Shown: one piece after another, positions 1 through 6,922 of the stretch
How the letters are laid out: the number at the start of each line of letters is the position of its first letter
How positions within the stretch are numbered: the stretch's first letter is position 1
NCBI GenBank assembly: GCA_017620455.1
Contig: JAFZQK010000043.1
Coordinates: 1 to 18,757 of the forward strand
Direction of reading: 5' to 3'
Length of the DNA stretch: 18,757 nucleotides
DNA from: Clostridia bacterium
Lineage (GTDB): Bacteria; Bacillota_A; Clostridia; Christensenellales; Aristaeellaceae
The notes under the pieces: generated by a model
The model's input: only the letters and a program-made list of their open reading frames with translations
Told to the model about the DNA's origin: nothing
Databases searched by the model: none
Made by a program: the position numbers and the translations under genes

Positions 1-56
1 GGGACGGCGCTGATCCGCGCTGTCGGAATAAAAATCAATCGTTTCGAGGGATATTC

Positions 57-1793
57 ATGCGAAAAATGCTGTTTCTGCTGGTTTGTCTGCTGGGCCTGGC
101 GGCGTTTGGCTCCGCCCGGGCCGCGGACGCCGCCGCGTTCACCGTGACGCCCCAGGAGATCCATCCGGGACGTACGGAACGCATCAGCTTTTTCGCCCCC
201 GCCGAAGGCCTGGCGGAACTGGAAGTAAAGAACGCCCGGGGCGAAACCGCGGCGGTGGTCCGCACGGAAATGGAAGCCTGGCCGGGGATCAACAACCTGG
301 TCTGGAACGGCTGCGGCGACGACGGCTATCCGCTGCTGCCCGGGGAGTATACCCTCTGGCTGACGTTGAACGGCGAAAGCGACAGCCGGCCTCTGCGGAT
401 CGAGGAGGAATGCCCCCAGATCCTTTCCCTGTCCGCGGACGAGGTGCTGGAAGACGGGCAGGACTGGGGCATTTCCGTCACCTGCACCATGCCCGCCAGC
501 CTGGTGGTCCGCCTGATGAGCCAGGACAGCTGGGGCTGGGTGCTGCTGGACGAGCCCGTGGAGCCGGGGGACAATGAATTTACCTGGAACGGCACCGTGG
601 AAGGCCGGCGGCTGCCCCACGGCCGCTACGATCTGCAGGTGATCCTCATCGACCTGCAGGGCGTTCCCAACGATCCGATCCTCCTCTCCCTGATTTCCCT
701 GGACCGGGTGACCCCCGCGCCCCTTCCTTCGCCCACGCCCCGGCCTACCCCCGGCATCGTGATCCCCAGCGCCGTTTCCGCCAAGGAAGAAAACGAAGGC
801 TACTGGACGCTGCCCGTGGGGCTGCTGAACGAGGAAGCCATCTGGGAGGTCATGACCGAGCCCATCACCGTCATCGGCGGCGACCAGACGAAGGTGTACC
901 GCCTGCGCAGGGACCCGGACCCCTCCACGGCCAAGAGCAACGTGGTGGGAGAGATCACCTACGAATCCCAGGGCGTGCATGTGCTGGAAACCCGGGACGA
1001 CGGCTGGACGCTGGTGGAGGCCTATAACTCCTCCTACGGCCCCAAAAACAATTCCCGTCCCGGCTACGGCGTCACGGATGCGCTGATCCGGGGGTATGTG
1101 AAAACGTCCCTGCTCAAAACCGTCACGCCCCGGACCGATTACGGCCTGCTGGTGGACAAGCTGACCCAGACCATGTACATTTTCCAGGAAGGCAAGTGCA
1201 TCGGGAAGCTGCTGGTCTCCACCGGCCTGAACAACTCCGAACAGTCCTGGAACGAGACCCCCGCCGGGGAATTCCTGATGATCAGCCGCATGGGCGGCTT
1301 CCCCGCCGGCAATCTGTACTGTCCTTACGGCCTGCGCATCAACGGCGGCTGCGCCATTCACGAGGTGCCCTACAAGGGCGACGCCGATACGCCGGAAAGC
1401 GAACGGGATTATTCCTTCACGAAGACCCGGCTGGGCCGCAAGGCCAGCCACGGCTGCATCCGCGTGCAGAAGGACCGGAACGATCAGGGCCAGAATATGA
1501 AGTGGCTGTGGGATCATATCAAGGTGAACACCAAGGTGCTCATCTGGGACGATACGGGCCGCCGCCTGGATTATCCCGACGACGAAATGATCATCTATTA
1601 CAACCCGGACGGCGGGCGCTATTTCCACGAGGACCCCAACTGCTCCAGCGTCAGCAGGCGTTTCCTGCCCCTGACGGCCATCACCTACGGCGAGCTCAAC
1701 GAGCGCTTCCCCAAGATGAGCCCCTGTGAGCACTGCTCCCGTCTCATGTCCAAGCGGGAGATCGATCAGATCAATCTGGAAAACAATCCCTGA
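57..1793 (+). CDS. Secreted L,D-transpeptidase (YkuD) with N-terminal FlgD-like Ig repeats and C-terminal Cys module
   Basis: A 578-aa exported protein. YkuD enzymes form 3-3 peptidoglycan cross-links or attach proteins outside the membrane. Residues 1-23 form a signal peptide (basic start, Leu-rich core, ARA-type cleavage site). Two FlgD-type Ig-like stretches follow (around residues 75-105 and 170-195, each with a W-N-G motif), then a Pro-rich linker near 222-236 and an SH3-like stretch around 278-345. The catalytic domain carries the signature S464-H465-G466-C467, with Cys467 the expected nucleophile, and an upstream NGGCAIH segment supplies the second His. After the enzyme domain comes a tail with H524, C529, C557 and C560, which resembles a small metal-binding module. 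The ATG at 57 has a GAGGG ribosome binding site at 46-50. It is monocistronic within the window and is followed by a terminator. The enzyme class is clear; the tail's role is not known. Confidence 0.9.
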   Translation: MRKMLFLLVCLLGLAAFGSARAADAAAFTVTPQEIHPGRTERISFFAPAEGLAELEVKNARGETAAVVRTEMEAWPGINNLVWNGCGDDGYPLLPGEYTLWLTLNGESDSRPLRIEEECPQILSLSADEVLEDGQDWGISVTCTMPASLVVRLMSQDSWGWVLLDEPVEPGDNEFTWNGTVEGRRLPHGRYDLQVILIDLQGVPNDPILLSLISLDRVTPAPLPSPTPRPTPGIVIPSAVSAKEENEGYWTLPVGLLNEEAIWEVMTEPITVIGGDQTKVYRLRRDPDPSTAKSNVVGEITYESQGVHVLETRDDGWTLVEAYNSSYGPKNNSRPGYGVTDALIRGYVKTSLLKTVTPRTDYGLLVDKLTQTMYIFQEGKCIGKLLVSTGLNNSEQSWNETPAGEFLMISRMGGFPAGNLYCPYGLRINGGCAIHEVPYKGDADTPESERDYSFTKTRLGRKASHGCIRVQKDRNDQGQNMKWLWDHIKVNTKVLIWDDTGRRLDYPDDEMIIYYNPDGGRYFHEDPNCSSVSRRFLPLTAITYGELNERFPKMSPCEHCSRLMSKREIDQINLENNP

Positions 1794-1806
1794 AAAGCAC
1801 ATCAAT

Positions 1807-1845
1807 AAGCCGCCGTTTCTCCGAACGGAAACGGCGGTTTATTTC
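1807..1845 (+). terminator. Intrinsic terminator of the L,D-transpeptidase gene
   Basis: A 12-bp stem pairs 1807-1818 with 1829-1840 (one G-U pair, core GCCGCCGTTT). It is followed by the T-rich stretch TTTATTTCT. It begins 13 bases after the stop codon of the gene ending at 1793. Confidence 0.8.
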
Positions 1846-1846
1846 T

Positions 1847-1891
1847 GTAAAAAAGAGGATGTTGCAGAAGCCAATCTGCAATATCCTCTTT
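1847..1891 (-). terminator. Strong intrinsic terminator facing the minus-strand deoB operon
   Basis: A 16-bp stem pairs 1852-1867 with 1876-1891 (one G-U pair) around an 8-base loop. Read on the minus strand it runs into TTTTTT (complement of 1849-1854). This makes it a good end for the operon whose last stop codon is at 2088, about 200 bases upstream in transcript terms. On the plus strand the tail is weak (TTTG). Confidence 0.75.
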
Positions 1892-2087
1892 GTCTACAGG
1901 GATATTGGTTTTCATAAAAGAATGAGCAGCAGTGAATACCGGAAAAAAAGAAAACCCCGGGTGGTTTGGAGGGGCCAAAAGCCCCTCCAAGTGGAATCCG
2001 CAGCAGCGACCTGTGCGCTGCGAGGAGCATTTTTGCGAAGCAGAGCATGCTGATCGAAGAGGCTGTGCAACAGCCCCCGATGGCGCC
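1892..2087. other. Convergent intergenic region with several stem-loops, no gene
   Basis: No open frame here has credible coding character. The region holds a perfect 10-bp stem (1966-1975 with 1981-1990, loop CAAAA), which on the minus strand is followed by a T-rich stretch (complement of 1942-1954). It also holds a short stem GGCTGT-GCA-ACAGCC near 2063-2077 just past the minus-strand stop codon. It is probably 3'-UTR of the deoB operon and may include remnants of dispersed repeats. Confidence 0.5.
1966..1990. repeat. Palindrome, 10-bp GC-rich stem
   Basis: TTGGAGGGGC pairs perfectly with GCCCCTCCAA around a 5-base loop. It shares the CCCCTCCAA core with the palindromic elements at 14108 and 16711, but the rest differs, so membership of one family is only possible. 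Confidence 0.45.
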
Positions 2088-4070
2088 TCACACGGTCTGG
2101 ATCACCGCCGTCAGCAGCGCGGCGAAATCGCCCCGCACCCGCCGGCCCGTTTCAATAACCTCCTGGTGATTGATGGGCTTGTCGGTGAGCCCGGCGGCCA
2201 TATTGGTGATGCAGCTGATCCCCAGCACCTTCATGCCGCAGTGCCGGGCCACGATGGTTTCGGGCACCGTGGACATGCCCACCGCGTCGGCCCCCAGGAT
2301 CATCGCCATGCGGACCTCCGCCGGGGATTCATAGGTGGGCCCGTTCATCCAGCAGTACACGCCCCGGCGCAGGTCGATGCCCAATTCCGATGCGCGGATC
2401 TGGGTGATGGTGCGCAGGGCGCGGTCATAGGCGTTGCTCATATCCGGGAACCGGGGGCCGAATGCGTCCAGGTTCGCCCCCGTCAGCGGGTTCTTGCCGG
2501 ACAGATTGATGAAATCGGTGATCAGCATCAGGCACCCGGCGGCAAAATCCGCATTGATACCGCCCGCGGCATTGGTGAGGATCAGATTTTTGACTCCCAG
2601 CCGCTTCATCACCCGGATGGGCAGCGTCACATCCGCCATGGAATGCCCTTCATAGCTGTGGAACCGCCCGCTCATCAGCAGCACCTTTTTTTCGCCCAGC
2701 ATGCCGGCGATCATTTTTCCGGCGTGGCCCGCCACGGTGGTGCGGGGAAAGCCGGGGATATCCCGGTAAGGGATTTCCCGGGCATCGGCAAGGACGCTGC
2801 CGAAATCCCCCAGGCCGCTGCCCAGCACCACGGCGGTGTCCGCCCGGCCCAGGGCCTGCTCCACCGCGTCGGCCGCCCGCTGGATGCGCTTCATTTCCTC
2901 CTCACATCCAGCTTCGATCTCTTTCAGATACGATTCCGCGCCGAACCGCTCGGGCAGCCCGAAATATTCGCACACCGTAGCGGCGGTATCGGCGAAGGTC
3001 CCCCGGGTGCCGATGGGGTGCTGGCCCCGCATGCCTTTTTTCCACAGCAGCAGCGGCACGTATTCCCGGGTATGGTCGGTGCCGGTATAGGCCGGATCGC
3101 AGCCGTGGTCCGCGGTGATGATGAGCAGATCGTCCTCCCCCATCAGCGCCTGGATCTCCGGCAGTCTTTCATCGAAATACTCCAGGGCTTTCCCATACCC
3201 CTCCACGTCCCGCCGGTGGCCGTACACGGAATCGAAGTCCACCAGGTTGGTGAAAAGCAATCCGTCAAAGTCCTTTTTCATGTACTCCAGCGTGGCGTCG
3301 ATGCAGGCGGGGTTTCCGGCGGCGTGGTTGCTGCCGGTCAGGCCCTGATGGGCGAAAATATCTTCGATCTTGCCCACGCCCAGGGTTTCATACCCCGCCT
3401 TCATGAGCACGTCCAGCACGGAGGGCGAAACGGGCTTCAGGGAAAAGTCCCGCCGGCGCCCGGTGCGCTGGAAGGCGCCTTTGCCCGTGCCGATAAAGGG
3501 CCGGGCGATCACGCGGCCCACGCCGTGCTTTCCCTGCAGAAGCGCCCGGGCGGTCTCGCACATTTCATACAGCTGATCCACCGGCACGATCTCCTCGTGG
3601 CAGGCGATCTGGAACACGCTGTCCCCGGAGGTATAGACGATGGGGCAGCCCGTACGCATGTGCTCCTCCCCCAGCTCGTCCAGGATGGCGGTGCCGGAGG
3701 CGGGCTTGTTGCCCAGAGTCTTTCTGCCGATGGCTTGCTCAAATGCGTCCATGACCTCCTGGGGAAAGCCGTCCGGATACAGCGGGAACGGCTGCTTCAC
3801 CGTGACGCCGGCCATTTCCCAGTGCCCGGTGGTGGTGTCCTTTCCCGCGCTTCTTTCGATGGCCCGGCCGTAGGCCCCGTTTCCCGCCGTTTCGGGCAGA
3901 TGCAGCCCCGGCAGATACCCCAGGCCCATGGAGAGCATGTGAGGGATCTTCAGGTCCATTCTTTCCGCAATATGGCCGATGGTATTGGCGCCCTCGTCGC
4001 CGAATTGCGCCGCGTCGGGCAGATATCCCGCCCCCGCGCTGTCCAGCACGATCCAGATGACCCGTTTCAC
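2088..4070 (-). CDS. deoB-pnp: Fused phosphopentomutase (DeoB) - purine nucleoside phosphorylase
   Basis: A 660-aa bifunctional nucleoside salvage enzyme of the cytosol. PNP cleaves purine (deoxy)nucleosides with phosphate, and DeoB moves the phosphate of (deoxy)ribose from C1 to C5. Residues 1 to about 387 match DeoB: D10 in VLDSAG, activation threonines T79-T81 in GKDTTTGHWE, and metal ligands in DFDSVYGH, TADHG and TGTDHT. Residues 393-660 match trimeric PNP: VLGSGLG at 415-421, GRFHSYEGH, TNAAGG, GPTYESPAE, GMSTVPE and TNMAAG. Both halves have full family length and all motifs, joined by only about 5 residues. Translation starts at GTG 4070, overlapping the upstream stop as GTGA, with GGGAG upstream. 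The junction keeps a GAGGAGG (2903-2897) and an in-frame ATG (2894), so free PNP could also be made. deoB and pnp are usually separate neighbouring genes. A base error that removed a deoB stop codon is the main alternative. Confidence 0.93.
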   Translation of the reverse strand: MKRVIWIVLDSAGAGYLPDAAQFGDEGANTIGHIAERMDLKIPHMLSMGLGYLPGLHLPETAGNGAYGRAIERSAGKDTTTGHWEMAGVTVKQPFPLYPDGFPQEVMDAFEQAIGRKTLGNKPASGTAILDELGEEHMRTGCPIVYTSGDSVFQIACHEEIVPVDQLYEMCETARALLQGKHGVGRVIARPFIGTGKGAFQRTGRRRDFSLKPVSPSVLDVLMKAGYETLGVGKIEDIFAHQGLTGSNHAAGNPACIDATLEYMKKDFDGLLFTNLVDFDSVYGHRRDVEGYGKALEYFDERLPEIQALMGEDDLLIITADHGCDPAYTGTDHTREYVPLLLWKKGMRGQHPIGTRGTFADTAATVCEYFGLPERFGAESYLKEIEAGCEEEMKRIQRAADAVEQALGRADTAVVLGSGLGDFGSVLADAREIPYRDIPGFPRTTVAGHAGKMIAGMLGEKKVLLMSGRFHSYEGHSMADVTLPIRVMKRLGVKNLILTNAAGGINADFAAGCLMLITDFINLSGKNPLTGANLDAFGPRFPDMSNAYDRALRTITQIRASELGIDLRRGVYCWMNGPTYESPAEVRMAMILGADAVGMSTVPETIVARHCGMKVLGISCITNMAAGLTDKPINHQEVIETGRRVRGDFAALLTAVIQTV

Positions 4071-4657
4071 TGTTTTTCATCTCCCATCTGTGTTGAAAAG
4101 TCGCCGATACAGCCCAGCATCTTCCCGATGCTGTGGTACTTTCCCGAATAGATCACCGGGTCCAGCTTTGTCAGGTCCACGTCGAAGGCGTCCTGAAAGC
4201 GCGCGGCAATATCGATCTGAATATTCCGGATCCGGCAGAAAAACGTGGCGGACCGCCCGATCTCCACGGTCTTTTCCACTTCGCATTCATAGACCCAGCG
4301 GCTGGCGTCCAGCGTGGGCACGTCCACCTTTTCTCCCCGGCTCACGCCCCAGGGAAAGGCGTCCATTTTCCCGTCCCCGGCGTGATGGGTGCCGCAGTAA
4401 TCCATGATGGGCAGCATGTCGATGCTCACCAGATTGGCGCTCAGGACGCCGGTGCGTTCCACGTTCTGCCTGGTCTGCTTGCCGCCGAACATGCTGATCA
4501 CCAGCAGGTAATCCTCCCCCTGTTCGCAGGTGGCGCTGACCCAGGTAATGGGCGCGAAATCGGGCGTGCCGTCCCCGTTGTTGGTACCGATCAGGAATGC
4601 GGGCTGCACGCACAGGGAAAACGGCCTGTCCGCCGATGCCCGACGGATCTGTTTCAT
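4067..4657 (-). CDS. Flavin reductase-like, FMN-binding split-barrel protein
   Basis: A 196-aa protein resembling the flavin reductase-like domain family (PF01613), whose members bind FMN and may reduce flavins or other substrates with NAD(P)H. The family pattern is seen in the N-terminal part: FLIGTNNGDGTPDFAPITWVS, followed by the strand and loop with FGGKQTRQNVERTGVLSANL. The later part (YECEVEKTVEIG) is also typical. The ATG at 4657 is chosen because GGAGGG lies 6 bases upstream, just after the scpB stop codon at 4672; a longer open frame running further upstream only reads through scpB. The stop overlaps the next gene's GTG by 4 bases. The substrate cannot be told from sequence, and no link to nucleoside salvage is known. 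Confidence 0.8.
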   Translation of the reverse strand: MKQIRRASADRPFSLCVQPAFLIGTNNGDGTPDFAPITWVSATCEQGEDYLLVISMFGGKQTRQNVERTGVLSANLVSIDMLPIMDYCGTHHAGDGKMDAFPWGVSRGEKVDVPTLDASRWVYECEVEKTVEIGRSATFFCRIRNIQIDIAARFQDAFDVDLTKLDPVIYSGKYHSIGKMLGCIGDFSTQMGDEKQ

Positions 4658-4671
4658 ATGCTTCCCTCCGT

Positions 4672-5226
4672 TCAGGGCACCAGGGGATCGCTCTCTTCCT
4701 CCGCTTCGGCGTTTTCCATTTCCGGCGGCCTGGGCAGGTCGTCCAGGGAGGAAAGCCCGAAATGGGAAAGGAACGCGTCGGTGGTGCCGTACAGGATCGG
4801 CCGGCCCAGGGCCTCCTTGCGCCCCACTTCCTCGATCAGCCCCTTGCGCGCCAGGCTCTGCACCGAATAATCGCATTTCACCCCGCGCACGGCCTCGATC
4901 TCCAGCTTCGTCACCGGCTGCCGGTACGCAACCACCGCCAGCGTCTCCATGGCGGACTGGCTGAGGCTCTGCTTCTGGATGGGCTGCAGAAGCCTTTCCA
5001 CATACGGCGCGTATTCCGCCCGGGTGCTCAATTGGATGTGGGTGCCGAAGCGCTTTAAGCAGATGCCCCGGCGGTGATAGCTGTAATCGCTGTCCAGGGC
5101 GTCGATGGCCAGGCGGGTTTCGTCCTCGGTGACCTCCAGCGCCTTCTGCAATTCTCTCACGTCCACCGGCTCCCCGGCGACGAACAGTATGGCCTCGATC
5201 ACATGGGCCAGATCAGGCGTATCCAT
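4672..5226 (-). CDS. scpB: Segregation and condensation protein B
   Basis: A 184-aa ScpB, the winged-helix kite subunit that binds ScpA in the Smc-ScpAB condensin and helps compact and segregate the chromosome. The N-terminal HVIEAILFVAGEPV and the central METLAVVAYRQPVTKLEIEAVRGV are classic ScpB segments, followed by LARKGLIEEVGRKEALGRPILYGTT. The acidic tail (residues about 170-184) is typical. The ATG at 5226 overlaps the end of scpA by 14 bases, which implies translational coupling. Length matches the family (about 180-200 aa). Confidence 0.96.
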   Translation of the reverse strand: MDTPDLAHVIEAILFVAGEPVDVRELQKALEVTEDETRLAIDALDSDYSYHRRGICLKRFGTHIQLSTRAEYAPYVERLLQPIQKQSLSQSAMETLAVVAYRQPVTKLEIEAVRGVKCDYSVQSLARKGLIEEVGRKEALGRPILYGTTDAFLSHFGLSSLDDLPRPPEMENAEAEEESDPLVP

Positions 5227-5971
5227 CGGTTTCCATCGTTCCTTCCGTATCGCTGTCGGCCTCCCGGGCCTCCACCCGCATTTCCCCGAAGATCCCCTCC
5301 TGGGTCACGGCGGCGCGGCCCAGGCGCAGAAGCTCCAGCAGCGCCAGGAACAGCGTCACCACCTCGTCCCGGGTGGGGTCCTTGGAAAACAGGTCCTCAA
5401 ACCGGACCGGCCCTTTCTTCAGCCGCCTGAGGATATGGGCGGTGCAGCGCGGCACGGTGTATTCGTCCCGGATGATGCGCCGGGCGGCGGCCTCCGGCCT
5501 GTCCTCCGCTTCCTCCGCCCGGGCCATCACCCGGGCAAAAGCGGAAATGAGGCCCTCCAGGGTGATCCCCGTCAATTCCAGGGTAGGCGGCGGCAGGGGA
5601 TATTCCTCCGGCAGCTTCTGGTACATCAACGCCGCGGCTTTTTCAAATCCCTGCATGTCCTGGGCGATCTGCTTGAAGCGCTGGTATTCCTCCAATTGCC
5701 GGATGAGGGCCTCCTCCGGGTCCTCCTCCTCTTCGATTTTGGGCTTGGGCAGCAGCGCCCTGCTCTTGATCTCCAGCAGTGTGGCCGCCATGGCGATGAA
5801 CGCGCTGGCGTCGTCCATATCCAGGTCCGGCGCGTTCTGCACCGATTGGATATACTGGTCGGTCACCTGAGAAACAAAAATATCCCGAATGTCGATCTTC
5901 GCCTTGCCGATCAGGAACAAAAGCATGTCCAGCGGCCCGTCGAAATCCTTCAGATGCAATGTCAGCGCCAT
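5213..5971 (-). CDS. scpA: Segregation and condensation protein A
   Basis: A 252-aa kleisin subunit ScpA, which bridges the Smc heads together with ScpB in bacterial condensin. The N-terminus carries the family hallmark FDGPLDMLLFLIGKAKIDIRDI, followed by the helix with FIAMAATLLEIKSRALLP and an acidic linker (EEEEDPEE). The C-terminal winged helix lies around residues 190-245 and ends in a Glu/Asp-rich tail. The start at 5971 lies 3 bases after the stop codon of the M50 peptidase gene, and the 3' end overlaps scpB by 14 bases. M50-scpA-scpB order is common in Bacillota. Confidence 0.96.
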   Translation of the reverse strand: MALTLHLKDFDGPLDMLLFLIGKAKIDIRDIFVSQVTDQYIQSVQNAPDLDMDDASAFIAMAATLLEIKSRALLPKPKIEEEEDPEEALIRQLEEYQRFKQIAQDMQGFEKAAALMYQKLPEEYPLPPPTLELTGITLEGLISAFARVMARAEEAEDRPEAAARRIIRDEYTVPRCTAHILRRLKKGPVRFEDLFSKDPTRDEVVTLFLALLELLRLGRAAVTQEGIFGEMRVEAREADSDTEGTMETDGYA

Positions 5972-5974
5972 GGG

Positions 5975-6769
5975 TTACCTCAATCCGAAAACGGCCAGGA
6001 CCGCGCCCAGCACGTGCTCCTGCAAAAAATCCACCGCCGTGCTCAGCCCGCCGCCCACGATATTGGGCAGCCCCAGGAACCGCGGCAGGAAGATCAGCGC
6101 CATGAACCCCAGGGAAATATACCGCACCGTTTTGGCCGACAAATGCAGCTTCCCCCGCAGGAAAATATCGTTCACAAGATGATAGCCGTCCAGGGGCGGA
6201 ATGGGCAGCAGATTGAACAGCGCCAGCCCCATGTTCAGCCAGGCGAAGCCCTTGAGGAAGCGCAGCACATACGCCAGCCACGGCGTGCGTATGTACGTCC
6301 GGAAATAATCGAACAAAGGCGTTTCGTTCACCGTGTATTCCCGCAGGCTGACGAAATAGCTGCGTTTCACGTCCCCGGCCCAGAGCGCCGGATCCCACAT
6401 CAGCTCGTTGACCCCCACGATCAGGAGCGCCGAGAGCAGGAACAGGCACAGGTTCATCAGGATCCCCGCTACGGATACGATGATATCGTCCCGGCGGAAA
6501 TGCCGGTAATTCCGCGGGTTCACCGGCACGGGCCTGGCCCAGCCGAAGCCGAACAGGAACATGAACAGCGTGCCCATGGGGTCCAGGTGCCGGAGGGGAT
6601 TGAAGCTGAGCCTGCCCATCATCTGCGCCGTGGGATCGCCGCATTTCAGGGCCGCGTAGCCGTGAGCCAGTTCGTGGAGGGTCAGGGCGATGAGCACCGC
6701 CGGGATCTGATACAGCAGGGCGATCAGCGTCGCCTTGGGGTCGCTCTGCAATCCGGACAGAATGCCCAT
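5975..6769 (-). CDS. Site-2-protease-type M50 zinc metallopeptidase, membrane
   Basis: A 264-aa multi-pass membrane protein of the M50 (rhomboid-independent, SpoIVFB/YwhC-like) family, which cleaves substrates within or near the membrane. The zinc site is seen as H32-E33-L-A-H36, and the second metal/active-site motif as N186-LLPIPPLD194-G. About five hydrophobic segments are visible (around 13-30, 65-78, 95-120, 165-190 and 205-225). The ATG at 6769 has GGGAGG 7 bases upstream. A longer open frame to 6829 is rejected because it would cover the promoter at 6803-6831. It is first in the operon with scpA and scpB. Its substrate is unknown. Confidence 0.92.
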   Translation of the reverse strand: MGILSGLQSDPKATLIALLYQIPAVLIALTLHELAHGYAALKCGDPTAQMMGRLSFNPLRHLDPMGTLFMFLFGFGWARPVPVNPRNYRHFRRDDIIVSVAGILMNLCLFLLSALLIVGVNELMWDPALWAGDVKRSYFVSLREYTVNETPLFDYFRTYIRTPWLAYVLRFLKGFAWLNMGLALFNLLPIPPLDGYHLVNDIFLRGKLHLSAKTVRYISLGFMALIFLPRFLGLPNIVGGGLSTAVDFLQEHVLGAVLAVFGLR

Positions 6770-6802
6770 CCTTTTTCCTCCCTTTTCGTTTCGTTCAAAT
6801 GA

Positions 6803-6831
6803 ATTATATCCCATCCGCCGGAAAAACACAA
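6803..6831 (-). promoter_or_regulatory. Sigma-A-type promoter of the M50-scpA-scpB-flavin reductase-deoB/pnp operon
   Basis: On the minus strand, TTGTGT (6831-6826), a 17-base spacer and a perfect TATAAT (6808-6803) lie about 35 bases upstream of the ATG at 6769. No other promoter is evident before 2088, and gene spacing is tight, so the five genes are probably one transcript. Confidence 0.7.
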
Positions 6832-6875
6832 GGGCGGCGCGCCAAATCCCCGCGAGAGGCCGCCTGAACCGGCAA

Positions 6876-6911
6876 ACAAAAACGGCGCGCCGTTCCTTGC
6901 GGCGCGTCGTT
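6876..6911 (-). terminator. Intrinsic terminator after the Lgt-like gene
   Basis: On the minus strand a stem pairs 6911-6900 with 6892-6881 (AACG, one mismatch, then CGCGCCG) around a 7-base loop. TTTTTG follows. It starts about 11 bases after the stop codon of the gene ending at 6923 and separates that transcript from the M50 promoter. Confidence 0.8.
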
Positions 6912-6922
6912 GGGATCTGCCG

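Noticed and set aside
1726..2053. Small open frames across the convergent intergenic region on both strands
   Set aside because: They are built from hairpins and terminators, lack ribosome binding sites and give no recognisable protein.
1932..4151. 739-codon open frame on the plus strand opposite the DeoB-PNP gene
   Set aside because: It is a product of GC-rich codon bias on the opposite strand: its protein is low-complexity (His, Gly, Arg, Pro-rich) with no recognisable domain, and it runs through an obvious enzyme pair.
5105..6802. 565-codon plus-strand open frame opposite scpA/scpB/M50
   Set aside because: Gln/Arg/His-rich shadow of three well-recognised minus-strand genes, with no ribosome binding site or domain.
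6770..6829. Longer M50 peptidase starting at 6829
   Set aside because: The extra codons cover the TATAAT/TTGTGT promoter, whereas ATG 6769 has a well-spaced GGGAGG.
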